A stretch of DNA of 64,000 nt from Thalassoglobus polymorphus (GTDB lineage Bacteria > Planctomycetota > Planctomycetia > Planctomycetales > Planctomycetaceae): assembly GCF_007744255.1 (NCBI RefSeq), contig NZ_CP036267.1:1364001-1428000 (forward strand), in the 5' to 3' direction. A program made the translations under genes and the position numbers. How positions within the stretch are numbered: position 1 is the stretch's first letter; each line of letters opens with the position of its first letter. The notes under the pieces are model-generated. The model was not told where the DNA came from. It was given only the letters and a program-made list of their open reading frames with translations, and ran no database searches. This document shows, one piece after another, positions 53,801 through 61,684 of this stretch.

Positions 53801-54264
53801 TCTGCAACGAAACCGCCTCCGGACATGGGTAACGCTTCCAAACACATAAACCGCATCCAGAACTGTTCCAGTTTCTTGCGAACTGATCCTGAAACTTGAA
53901 GTTGCTTACTCAATCGTTGAGAAAAGCAGCTATCCCAGAGGTTTTCGGTCTGGTTTTTGATTGACCAGGATCTTCGCTGCATTCATATTGGGCTCGGTCA
54001 GTCATTTCTGAAAATTCCCTCTCTGCGAAAGATGACAACTGGTCTTTCTTGAATCGACACAATAACATACAGGCCAATTCAGGCGCTCAAGATGGTTTTC
54101 CCGTAGTGATCACCCATCAAGAGACAATTATTTTCTAGCTCGCTCAACATTGATGCAGAAATTGCCAAGAAGTCCGGCTCGGTCGCTGGAGTGGTTTCGA
54201 GAAAATTCCGTTGAGTGAGAGAAACTGGCACGCCCCCCTCAAACGACCAGAATCTGGCTGATCA
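53801..54264. other. Intergenic region with one R1 copy
   Basis: 464 bp between the giant gene and ribH. R1 copy 5 lies at 53881-53955. The rest (53,956-54,264) has no recognised gene or repeat and should carry the ribH promoter. Confidence 0.5.
53881..53955 (-). repeat. R1 palindromic repeat, copy 5 (75 bp)
   Basis: AACTGATCCTGAAACTTGAA, central CTCAATCGTTGAGAAAAG, and CCCAGAGGTTTTCGGTCTGGTT. Very close to copy 4 and the same length. Flanks TGCG and TTTG show no duplication. Confidence 0.85.
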
Positions 54265-54735
54265 ATGACGCAGAAAATCTCCGGTAACATGATTGCAGAC
54301 AGCAACGATCAGTACGCAATTGTTGTCTCACGCTTCAACGAACTGGTGACGAAGCGTCTGTTGGACGGGGCAGTAGATACCCTGAAACGACACGGCGCGT
54401 CCGCCGATTCGATCGTCGAGTGCTGGGTTCCGGGAGCCTATGAATTACCGATCATCGCTGAACGACTCGCAGCGAGTGGGAAGTACGCTGCTGTCATCAC
54501 TTTAGGTGCGGTCATTCAGGGTGACACTGACCATCACGACTATATCAATCACGCAGTGGCGCAAGGCATCATGGATGCATCGCAGAAGAATGGGATTCCC
54601 GTCTTGTTTGGAGTCCTGACCTGCCGTACGATGGAACAAGCTTTAGACCGTGCAGGTGGTAAAGCCGGGAACAAGGGAGTTGAAGCGGCCTTGGCAGCAA
54701 TTGAAACTGTTAATGTGCTCAAACAACTTTCCTGA
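54265..54735 (+). CDS. ribH: 6,7-dimethyl-8-ribityllumazine synthase
   Basis: A 156-residue protein from ATG 54265. RibH condenses 5-amino-6-ribitylaminouracil with 3,4-dihydroxy-2-butanone 4-phosphate in riboflavin synthesis, forming icosahedral or pentameric shells. IVVSRFNELVTKRLLDGA, CWVPGAYELPIIAERLA, VITLGAVIQGDTDHHDYIN with the catalytic His, and PVLFGVLTC ... ALDRAGGKAGNKG are present. nusB lies downstream, a common pairing, but 355 bp with an R4 repeat separate them. Confidence 0.96.
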   Translation: MTQKISGNMIADSNDQYAIVVSRFNELVTKRLLDGAVDTLKRHGASADSIVECWVPGAYELPIIAERLAASGKYAAVITLGAVIQGDTDHHDYINHAVAQGIMDASQKNGIPVLFGVLTCRTMEQALDRAGGKAGNKGVEAALAAIETVNVLKQLS

Positions 54736-54953
54736 TTCGTCTGGCGCAACTTCCCGGGTAGGATTATCGTCTTCTCGTTGTACGTTTTGCGTGTATCCAC
54801 CTGAGGTAAAAAGAGAGGTCGCAGCATTCTCGATTGAGATTGTCAATGAAAATTGTCCGTTGAGAACAGGGCCCGGCGCCGAGATTGATGGTTTCGCCTC
54901 TGGAGTCTTATTCAAGGCTGCGGTTTCCAGAACGACACAAGCAACGACAGCAA
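54736..54953. other. Stretch between ribH and repeat R4
   Basis: A small plus-strand frame runs through here but has no ribosome-binding site and overlaps ribH's end; it was not accepted. Nothing else is recognised. Confidence 0.4.
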
Positions 54954-55030
54954 ATCCAATATTGGTCTTCACGTTCCGCCTCGTGGCGAGCGGTTTATGA
55001 AGTCGTGAATGCGACCTTCACGGGCACAAC
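54954..55030 (+). repeat. R4 dispersed repeat, copy 4
   Basis: AATCCAATATTGGTCTTCAC, GTTCCGCCTCGTGGCGAGCG, then TTTATGAAGTCGTGAATGCG and ACCTTCACGGGCACAAC. Its first 20 bases are identical to copy 3 at 7,474. Confidence 0.75.
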
Positions 55031-55090
55031 AGGCATTGCGATCGCTGCAGCGACTCGACCGCAATCAATTACACACCTATAGAGAGATTC

Positions 55091-55486
55091 ATGGCTCGTC
55101 GAAGTAAATCACGTCAGGTTGCAGTGCAAATGCTGTATCAGGTGGACCTGAACCCGGATACAGAAGTCACTGAGATTAAAAAGATGATTGCCGAACGCAT
55201 CAGCGATCAGCAACTGATCGATTTTGCGTGGAGCCTTTACGCAGGGGTTATGGAACACCGACAAGAACTCGACCTGAAGATCCAAAGCGTGGCCGCCAAT
55301 TGGCGGCTGAATCGCATGGCAGCGACGGATCGGGCAGTCTTGCGTCTGGGAGCCTATGAAATCGTCAAAACAGAGACCCCACGCGGTGTCGCCATCGACG
55401 AAGCGATTGAACTCGCCAAAAAGTTCGGCGATGCCCAGTCTTCACAGTTTGTGAATGGAATTCTAGACAAAATCCATTCTGATTAG
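55091..55486 (+). CDS. nusB: Transcription antitermination factor NusB
   Basis: A 131-residue all-helical protein from ATG 55091. ARRSKSRQVAVQMLYQVDLN is the Arg-rich boxA RNA-binding start; INAxADRAVLRLGAYEI-like ATDRAVLRLGAYEIVKTETP and VAIDEAIELAKKFGDAQSSQFVNGILDKI are the family core. NusB binds boxA RNA with NusE (S10) in rRNA antitermination. The stop codon TAG (55484-55486) is also the first three bases of an R3 repeat. Confidence 0.95.
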   Translation: MARRSKSRQVAVQMLYQVDLNPDTEVTEIKKMIAERISDQQLIDFAWSLYAGVMEHRQELDLKIQSVAANWRLNRMAATDRAVLRLGAYEIVKTETPRGVAIDEAIELAKKFGDAQSSQFVNGILDKIHSD

Positions 55487-55595
55487 GGCATATTCAATGC
55501 TTCTCGCGCCTGTTGGGAGTCTTTTTCTCACGGGAAATCGCTCCGTTCCACGAGGCTGAACGCGAACATCATTTCAATAATGATGGCTCGGGAAC
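55484..55595 (+). repeat. R3 dispersed repeat, copy 3
   Basis: TAGGGCATATTCAATGCTTC, then GAAATCGCTCCGTTCCACGAGG, GAACGCGAACATCATTTC. Its head matches R3, its second half the GTTCGCCACGAGGC core of R2 in degenerate form. Begins with the nusB stop codon. Confidence 0.6.
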
Positions 55596-55999
55596 ACGAG
55601 TTCTGCCTCTTTGGGCTCAGCGTGTGTGCTGAGAGCCCCGTTTCTTTGCAGGGATAAAAAACAGAGAAGTCCTCTTTTCGCACAGATCGAAGTGACGAAA
55701 TGTGGGATTTTGCTCATCAACCGGCTTTGCCGTGAGTGTTTTTTGATGCAACGCAGCATTTTTTCGAAGAATAATCGGAATAATCGTTATTTTCGTAAAG
55801 TTCTTCTCATGTCACGTCCTTCGAAGAGTCGAAAACGAAGATAGCTGGAGCTTGCGCGTCAAAATTGTTCCAGATATTTTCGAATCAGAATCATTGACTG
55901 AGTCGCGTTCAAACGGATTTGAATGCCTCGTGAGTTATCACGAATCAGTCGAACCGGGGTTTTGTTTAACTCAAACCTCAATGCGGCAGGGAGAATCAC
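55596..55999. other. Intergenic stretch before the DUF11-type gene
   Basis: A 32-codon frame at 55746-55844 (ending PSKSRKRR) was seen but lacks a clear ribosome-binding site. No other gene, repeat or strong hairpin. The promoter of the DUF11-type gene should be here. Confidence 0.4.
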
Positions 56000-58090
56000 A
56001 TGCGACGGAGTGCGTGCTTTCTAACAATCGTTGGTCTCAGCTTGAACAGTGTCGCTGCTCAAGACCTGTTTGGTCCCTCTGCTGTCCAACCAAAACCAGC
56101 TGGGAGAAGCCTCCAGTATTTCAATTCCGGCCAAAATAAGACACAAGAGCAAACGCAGAGTCAACGTTCTGCCGGGCTGAAGCAAGCTCCGCAACCGGTC
56201 ACAATCTCTCCGGCCGCTCAGACTCCGAATTACTATTCGGAATTATTTGGCGATAAAGCTGAATTGAGCAACGCCGAATCGACCGAATCCCGCTCACGGC
56301 TCAAGCCAGTCATTACACCTCAGAATTCGAGCACAACATTTGCTCCACAAGGTGTGGTTCAAGCTGCTTTTGAGGAAGACAAAGAAGCGGCTAGCTCGCA
56401 AATTGAACAAGTGCGAGCTGAAGGCCGAGAGGCTCGACCGTTCCCTGGTGCTTCTCCAGTCGAAACTCCATCAAGCTTCGCTCCTGTTGCTCCTGTTGCT
56501 CCGCGAGTGCCTGTTGCAAACCCGAATCTTGCAAATCCGAGTGATGCAGTCTCTGGCCAGAAGACTTCACTGACAACACCGATCGCTGTTGAGTCCACCT
56601 CACCAGCAATGAGGGCACAAGCAGGCGAAACAGCTCCTGCGAATCGAGGGAACGTCACTTTCAGCCAACGATTTACCAAAGCTCCTCTCGCGGAACCGGT
56701 TCCAACTGTCACCACAATCGAAGCTTCCGGACCACAAACTCCGTCCGTGACAATTGAGTGGAAGCAGCAGTCAGCGATCAACGTTGGACAGGAATGCCAA
56801 TGTGATCTGGTCGTGAAAAACTCCGGGAAAACCGATGCCTCTAGTGTCGAAGTGGAAGCATTTTTCCCAAACAACGTGAGACTTCTCGATGCCAACCCAA
56901 AGCCTTCGAAGAGCGAAACTTTCTTAGGCTGGCAATTTGCGACCCTCAAAGCGGGCGAAGAGCGAACTATTAAAATCAAGATGCTTCCTTTAGAACGAGG
57001 AAACATCGCCACACGAGCCAACGTTCGGTTCACAGGAACCGCAAGTAACGTTTTCACCGTGGCTGAACCTTTGCTGGCTGTGAAAGTACAAGGTCCACAA
57101 CAAGTCATGATCGGCGAAAGTGCCCCTCATACTGTTGTGGTGACCAACCCGGGGAATGGGATTGCCTCGAACGTCCAAATCGAAGCTGTCATCCCCGACG
57201 GACTTGAACATGCTCGCGGAAAACGTTTGCTCATGGAGATCGGATCATTGAACCCGGGAGAATCTCGGAGCATCCGGCTTGCGATGGCTGCTGTCACCGG
57301 CGGAGAGCATCAAATTCAAGTACAGGCGAGAGCCGACGCAGGGTTGATTCAAAGAAGCGTTGCTGAAGTTTCTGTCATCGCTCCAAGTCTGAATGCCACG
57401 ATCGATGGCCCTGGTCTTCGTTATCTGGGACGTCGGGGAGTCTTCTCTCTCACAGTCGCCAACGACGGAGCAGCGGCCACGAGCAATGTTCAACTGATGC
57501 ACAAAGTCCCGGCTGGATTCGAGTTCATCAGTGCAGACAAAGGTGTTCAGTTTGATAAATCAACACGACTGTTGACCTGGTTCGTCGGTCGCCTTGAAAA
57601 AGGTGAGCAAAGCGAACTCAACGTCACGCTCTCTGCTAAGACACTCGGCGAACACAAGCACCTGGTTCGTGCAACTTCAGAGCACGGAAGCCTGGCAGAT
57701 GCAGAATTCACGACACGGATTGAAGGAACCTCTTCCCTCTCTGTGGAAGTTGTCGACCTCGACGATCCTGTCGAAACCGGTACAGAAGCCATTTACGAAG
57801 TCCGCTTGAAGAACGAAGGCTCAGCCGCTGCCAAAGATGTTGGACTCGCTTGCGAGATGGCAACCGGAGTCAGCTTCGTAGGAGCGACTGGCCCAACACA
57901 GCACATTGCTGAACAACAAAACATTGTGTTCCGAACAATTCCAGAACTCGGCCCCGGGAAAGTGGCTGTCTACCGTGTCAGAGTCACTTCTCAAACATCC
58001 GGAAATGCTCGTTTCCGAGCCCGAGTCACCAGCGAATCGGTCGAAGAAGCACTCACCGCAGACGAGTTGACCAAGTTCTATGGTGAGTAA
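56000..58090 (+). CDS. Secreted DUF11-type repeat protein
   Basis: A 696-residue protein from ATG 56000 with GGGAG eight bases upstream. The signal peptide MRRSACFLTIVGLSLNSVAA is followed by a Pro/Ala/Gln-rich region (about 22-250). At least four Ig-like beta-sandwich repeats of the DUF11 type follow; typical starts are QECQCDLVVKNSGKTDASSV, APHTVVVTNPGNGIASNV, GVFSLTVANDGAAATSNV and AIYEVRLKNEGSAAAKDV. Such repeats are found in surface proteins of many bacteria; here they probably lie in the periplasm or on the surface. No enzyme motif. A terminator follows at 58156. Confidence 0.9.
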   Translation: MRRSACFLTIVGLSLNSVAAQDLFGPSAVQPKPAGRSLQYFNSGQNKTQEQTQSQRSAGLKQAPQPVTISPAAQTPNYYSELFGDKAELSNAESTESRSRLKPVITPQNSSTTFAPQGVVQAAFEEDKEAASSQIEQVRAEGREARPFPGASPVETPSSFAPVAPVAPRVPVANPNLANPSDAVSGQKTSLTTPIAVESTSPAMRAQAGETAPANRGNVTFSQRFTKAPLAEPVPTVTTIEASGPQTPSVTIEWKQQSAINVGQECQCDLVVKNSGKTDASSVEVEAFFPNNVRLLDANPKPSKSETFLGWQFATLKAGEERTIKIKMLPLERGNIATRANVRFTGTASNVFTVAEPLLAVKVQGPQQVMIGESAPHTVVVTNPGNGIASNVQIEAVIPDGLEHARGKRLLMEIGSLNPGESRSIRLAMAAVTGGEHQIQVQARADAGLIQRSVAEVSVIAPSLNATIDGPGLRYLGRRGVFSLTVANDGAAATSNVQLMHKVPAGFEFISADKGVQFDKSTRLLTWFVGRLEKGEQSELNVTLSAKTLGEHKHLVRATSEHGSLADAEFTTRIEGTSSLSVEVVDLDDPVETGTEAIYEVRLKNEGSAAAKDVGLACEMATGVSFVGATGPTQHIAEQQNIVFRTIPELGPGKVAVYRVRVTSQTSGNARFRARVTSESVEEALTADELTKFYGE

Positions 58091-58155
58091 ATTTCCTGCT
58101 GACCACACTCGCTGTGGTAGCTGACAGGTTGAGATCAATAGATCTGCACTCCGAG

Positions 58156-58190
58156 AAGCCGCGACTGAGGAATCAGTTGCGGCTTTTTTT
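58156..58190 (+). terminator. Intrinsic terminator after the DUF11-type gene
   Basis: AAGCCGCGACTGA-GGAA-TCAGTTGCGGCTT followed by TTTTT; 13-bp stem with one G-T mismatch, 66 bp past the stop. Confidence 0.92.
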
Positions 58191-58311
58191 ATGCGCCGAG
58201 ATCATTGCAGAATGACGAGAATTTGTAGATGCTGATGGGAATAACGAAATCCAAATTCAATCATTACGGACGGAATCACGCGCGGTGCGAGGAAGTCCAT
58301 CGAGGGATCAG

Positions 58312-59544
58312 ATGAAACCAATTCAAAAACTTTCAGCCATTGTCATCCTGCTCTGTCTGGGGACACTCACGAGTGTGGCATCTGCTCAGGACTGGACGCG
58401 ATTTCGAGGACCGAACGGAGAGGGCAAAAGTGACCTGCAAGGTCTTCCGACTCAGTGGTCTCAGGATCAGTATGAATGGGTGATCGAACTTCCGGGCAAA
58501 GGGCATTCCTCACCGACTGTTGTGGATAATTTCTTGTTTCTGGCCACCGGCGAAGCGAACGGAAATCGAACGCTGCACTGCTTGAACGCGACCACTGGAA
58601 AAACGATCTGGAAGGATTCAATCAAACTCGAAGCGAATCACCTGCATCGCAAAAACAGCTACGCCTCGGGAACTCCAGCCGTGGGAGATGGTTTTGTGTA
58701 TGTGGCCTTCGCGGATGAACAGCATTACGTGTTGCTGGCCTATAATTTCAAAGGAGAGCGTCAATGGTCACAAGACCTGGGGACATTCACCAGCTCCCAC
58801 GGTCAAGGTGTTTCACCAATTGTGTACGACGGGAAGGTGATTGTTCCTTCGGATCAAGCAGGACCGAGCAAAGTCGTCGCCCTCGATGCCAAAACTGGAG
58901 AGCATGTTTGGACTTCCGAACGGAACTTTCGCAAAGCATCGTACGCCACTCCGATTATCATCAACGTGAATGGTGAGGACCAACTGGTCTGCTTGTGCGG
59001 AGCTTTGGGACTCACAGGACTCGACCCTCAAACCGGCAAGTCACTCTGGCAATCCGGTGAACTCCCGAAACGGACAGTCGCCTCACCGGTTTATGGGGAT
59101 GGGCTGCTCTTCGCTACTTGTGGCTCAGGTGGACGCGGCTCGAACCTTGTGGGCGTCGATCCGGCAGAGCAGGGGGCTGTGAAAAGTGAACGCAAACAAA
59201 ACCTGCCTTACGTTCCAACTCCGATCGTTCACGAAGGACACATCTATCTGTGGAACGATGACGGCATCGTCTGCTGCGTCGACCTCAGTGGAGACTTCTC
59301 TAAGAACGTCTGGCGCGAGCGTGTCGGCGGAACCTATTCCGGGTCGCCAGTCATGATCGATGGAAAGATTTACTGCATCGCCGAAGATGGAGAGATCGCC
59401 GTTATTGATGCCAAGCCCGAATACAAATTCTACGGAAAGAGTCCCCTCGGCGACGAGTCCTACGCCACCCCCACCGTCGCCAACGGAAGGGCCTACTTCC
59501 GTGGCTTCCACACATTGGCCTGCCTGAAAGCCCAAAACGATTAG
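58312..59544 (+). CDS. Secreted PQQ-like beta-propeller repeat protein
   Basis: ATG 58312 with GAGGG six bases upstream gives 410 residues; a GTG nine codons up is less likely. Signal peptide MKPIQKLSAIVILLCLGTLT, cleaved near ASAQ. The mature start DWTRFRGPNGEGKSD is the planctomycete PQQ-propeller start. Blades of the type TTGKTIWKDSIKL, AKTGEHVWTSER, PQTGKSLWQSGEL and VDLSGDFSKNVWRERV follow. No quinone-binding catalytic residues are evident, so it is BamB-like or of unknown role, probably periplasmic. The stop TAG (59542-59544) is the start of an R2 repeat. Confidence 0.92.
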   Translation: MKPIQKLSAIVILLCLGTLTSVASAQDWTRFRGPNGEGKSDLQGLPTQWSQDQYEWVIELPGKGHSSPTVVDNFLFLATGEANGNRTLHCLNATTGKTIWKDSIKLEANHLHRKNSYASGTPAVGDGFVYVAFADEQHYVLLAYNFKGERQWSQDLGTFTSSHGQGVSPIVYDGKVIVPSDQAGPSKVVALDAKTGEHVWTSERNFRKASYATPIIINVNGEDQLVCLCGALGLTGLDPQTGKSLWQSGELPKRTVASPVYGDGLLFATCGSGGRGSNLVGVDPAEQGAVKSERKQNLPYVPTPIVHEGHIYLWNDDGIVCCVDLSGDFSKNVWRERVGGTYSGSPVMIDGKIYCIAEDGEIAVIDAKPEYKFYGKSPLGDESYATPTVANGRAYFRGFHTLACLKAQND

Positions 59545-59644
59545 AGCAGTCTGCTCTACCGTGTTCCCGTGAAGAACGCATTTCACTAGAAAAACGCTGT
59601 TCGCCACGAGGCAGATCCTGCAAACCAATTCGAAAGATGCTCTA
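59542..59644 (-). repeat. R2 dispersed repeat, copy 5 (103 bp, inverted)
   Basis: TAGAGCAGTCTGCTCTACCG to CAAACCAATTCGAAAGATGC and TCTA, with CACTAGAAAAACGCTGTTCG and CCACGAGGCAGATCCTG inside: the reverse complement of the copies at 21,698 and 33,825. Its first three bases are the stop codon of the PQQ-propeller gene. Confidence 0.88.
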
Positions 59645-59712
59645 GAATTCTCCTCACCGGTCGTTCATGAAAAAAACTGCCATGTGAGTAGGATGCTCGG
59701 AATAGCCAACGC

Positions 59713-59750
59713 AACGCACCAGATTGGACCTCCAGTCTGGTGCGTTTTGC
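59713..59750 (+). terminator. Hairpin, probable terminator
   Basis: AACGCACCAGA and TCTGGTGCGTT are perfect 11-bp arms around an 11-base loop, followed by TTGC. It lies past R2 copy 5 and may end the PQQ-propeller transcript; the T-tract is short. Confidence 0.6.
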
Positions 59751-59888
59751 AATGGCACGCGCCCCAAGGGACGACTCGGGACTACTGTCGCAAAATACCA
59801 CCGATTACAATACGACCGTTTACTGCGCCTCGAAGAGCAACATAGGTTTCAAAAACTGCTTAGATTGCGCCACTCTGTGCAACGGATG

Positions 59889-60407
59889 TTATCCACCTGC
59901 GGCGACTTCCAACTGCAGAGTCGGCACCGTGGTCGTGCCGTCGCTGGCAACGATAATATAAGGCTGGTTACGGCGCCACTCCGTGCGGTCAAACCGTGAA
60001 TCAGGATCAGGCTCTAGATGATATTGGTAACGTCCAGGAGTCAGGGGGCGGTGCAGAGGAGCCAAGCCTGACTCTTGCGTGACAAAACAATAAAAACCAC
60101 CATCACCGCCGTCCGGTCCGATCAAGGTCATCCCAATAATAGTCCCCTCGACTGGTTCTCCGCTATCAATCGCAACGACCTTTGCTAACGGAGGGCCGGT
60201 GACCTTCGCCTGCTCTTTAACGACACGCTGATAGAACGCAGCTCGATTGATCGCTCGTTGAGTATTGGCCTCTCGATGCTTGAATTGAACGAAGGCGAAG
60301 ATCGAAGCTGCAATCGCCGGCGTCGCGAGTAGTGAAAACAGTCTGATTCGCTTGCGTTGAGTGAAAAGCATCGGTCTCAGCAGGCTCCGGTGACTGGGGA
60401 GGTTCAT
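59889..60407 (-). CDS. Hypothetical membrane-anchored protein
   Basis: ATG 60405-60407 gives 172 residues. After a basic start (HRSLLRPMLFTQRKRIR) one hydrophobic segment LFSLLATPAIAASIFAFVQF anchors it; the rest is outside. The later part (VVAIDSGEPVEGTIIGMTLIGPDGGDGGFYCFVT, APLHRPLTPGRYQYHLEPD) resembles planctomycete carboxypeptidase-regulatory-like small proteins with a single beta-sandwich, but I cannot assign a family. A monocistronic gene converging on the PQQ-propeller gene. Confidence 0.65.
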   Translation of the reverse strand: MNLPSHRSLLRPMLFTQRKRIRLFSLLATPAIAASIFAFVQFKHREANTQRAINRAAFYQRVVKEQAKVTGPPLAKVVAIDSGEPVEGTIIGMTLIGPDGGDGGFYCFVTQESGLAPLHRPLTPGRYQYHLEPDPDSRFDRTEWRRNQPYIIVASDGTTTVPTLQLEVAAGG

Positions 60408-60771
60408 GTGCACTTCATTGCGGAGAACATGTCATTGCTACGGAATTGAATTCTGTAGAACGCTTTTAGTATCCTGAACGACACATAAATACCTGTCAAT
60501 CCGAAACAGGTTGATGTTTTTCGAACGCTGCGAATTCGCCGAAGCGAATGCATATTCTGATACGGGTGAAGGGCTATGCAATTCTCAGCGATCAAGACTT
60601 GTGTCAAATGAATTGTCGAGCCCATCCCGACCAGAAAAGTGGCTGGGGAGAATCTATATTTTTTGATATTTGAACCCTTAAAGAGACGCAAGCAGATTGC
60701 CCCCAGAGACTCGTCTTCTCAGCCAACGTCGACGGACAACTTTCACGTTGCGTCAGGCGAAAAGAGCCTGA
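60408..60771. other. Intergenic stretch leading into the accessory end
   Basis: No gene accepted. A hairpin GTCAGGC-GAAAAGA-GCCTGAC lies at 60752-60772 at the border of the remnant ORF. Composition turns AT-richer from here. Confidence 0.5.
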
Positions 60772-60903
60772 CCTACTTCACTTTTAGGGATAGCAAAGCG
60801 TAAAGGTTGGTCTAACAAGGAGATTGAAATAATCAACAAAAATCGGGCATCATGGGTTAAAGAGCTGGATAAATTAATCGAGAGGTATGGGAATGTATAC
60901 TAG
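60772..60903 (+). pseudogene. 5'-truncated ORF, C-terminal remnant overlapping a small gene
   Basis: Open from after a TGA at 60769 to TAG 60901-60903; no start codon with a ribosome-binding site. The reading ends in KGWSNKEIEIINKNRASWVK and then LIERYGNVY, a well-formed charged helix unlike random frames. The next gene's ATG (60893) lies within its last codons. An AT-rich C-terminal fragment overlapping a small downstream ORF is the usual picture of a displaced toxin tip with its immunity gene; that is inference. I do not recognise a nuclease motif. Confidence 0.45.
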
Positions 60904-61156
60904 GATTAAGGTTTTAGAAACAACAATGACTCCAGGACGCGACGAGGTCTTGGCGGTGATAGAACTTGAAGAAGGAGAATTACACTCAACTTGTAACAAA
61001 TACGTAAGGGTTGATTCAAACGATGTATGGTGTATCACCTCTGTTAGTACTTCTTCTCCTGGTTTATCATTAAGTCGTTTTCTTGTAGCATTACAACCAG
61101 AAGGCAACTCGGAATCCAAAATACACAAAGGAGATTGTCTTGAGCAAGGTGGGTGA
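60893..61156 (+). CDS. Small hypothetical protein, 87 aa, possible immunity partner
   Basis: ATG 60893 is preferred to ATG 60887 because GAGAGG stands seven to eight bases upstream. MYTRIKVLETTMTPGRDEVL starts a beta-rich protein with VIELEEGELHSTCN, FLVALQPEGNSES and KGDCLEQGG. The spacing of these strands recalls the small beta-barrel of EF-Tu domain 2, which is only an impression. It overlaps the stop of the truncated ORF, suggesting translational coupling. AT-richer than most neighbours, so probably acquired. Function unknown. Confidence 0.6.
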   Translation: MYTRIKVLETTMTPGRDEVLAVIELEEGELHSTCNKYVRVDSNDVWCITSVSTSSPGLSLSRFLVALQPEGNSESKIHKGDCLEQGG

Positions 61157-61434
61157 GAGCGGGGTGGCTTCATTGAATGAGTGAAATATGAGAGTGCCAC
61201 GACTGTGCAGGGAAAGTAGGGTCCGCTGTCAGGTTGTGAATAAATGGCTGGTTTGCGATTTTCTGGACTTCTGCAATGCTATTTTTCAGAAGTCTGATTC
61301 TAATTTTCTACGTCTATGATTTTTTCGCTTTCGTGATCTCCTCAGAGTTCAGTTCGTTGCGGGCCGAAGTCTCTTTGTTTCAGGTCTCTGCTTGCTAACT
61401 TGAGTTGAGCAAGTCACAACTCAATCTTTCTTTG

Positions 61435-61684
61435 TTAGCTGAATTTCGCTTGCAGCTGACCTTTCAAATCGAGAGTTCGTTGAAAGTTGTGTACCAGTGC
61501 ATGCAGCAAACTCACTGCTTTGGCTTTCAGTAATCCGCGAACTCCAAATTGATGCAACCCTCGATTGCGACAACCTGCATTCGGGAATTCCGCCGTCGCT
61601 GTCCGTTGACGATAAATCTCTTGTGCCGCTTCGGTCCCCATGCGTGCTCGCCACTGTTTCACTTCTTCGCTGTCTCCTTTAATA
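61435..61684 (-). pseudogene. C-terminal fragment of IS1182-family transposase
   Basis: The frame reads GDSEEVKQWRARMGTEAAQE, then CRNRGLHQFGVRGLLKAKAV and LLHALVHNFQRTLDLKGQLQ, stop TAA 61435-61437. This is the usual end of DUF772-type DDE transposases, with the catalytic Glu region near the start. It continues the N-terminal part at 62,282 after the insert, with some middle residues apparently lost. Confidence 0.85.

Noticed and set aside
54650-55000. 116-codon plus-strand frame between ribH and nusB
   Set aside because: It overlaps the ribH end and an R4 repeat; composition is not protein-like.
55611-55844. 77-codon plus-strand frame, and a 32-codon inner one ending in KSRKRR
   Set aside because: No ribosome-binding site and low-complexity reading; the basic end is suggestive but cannot be supported alone.
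59740-59961. Cys-rich 73-codon plus-strand frame
   Set aside because: It lies antisense to the end of the membrane-anchored gene and starts inside a terminator-like hairpin without a ribosome-binding site.
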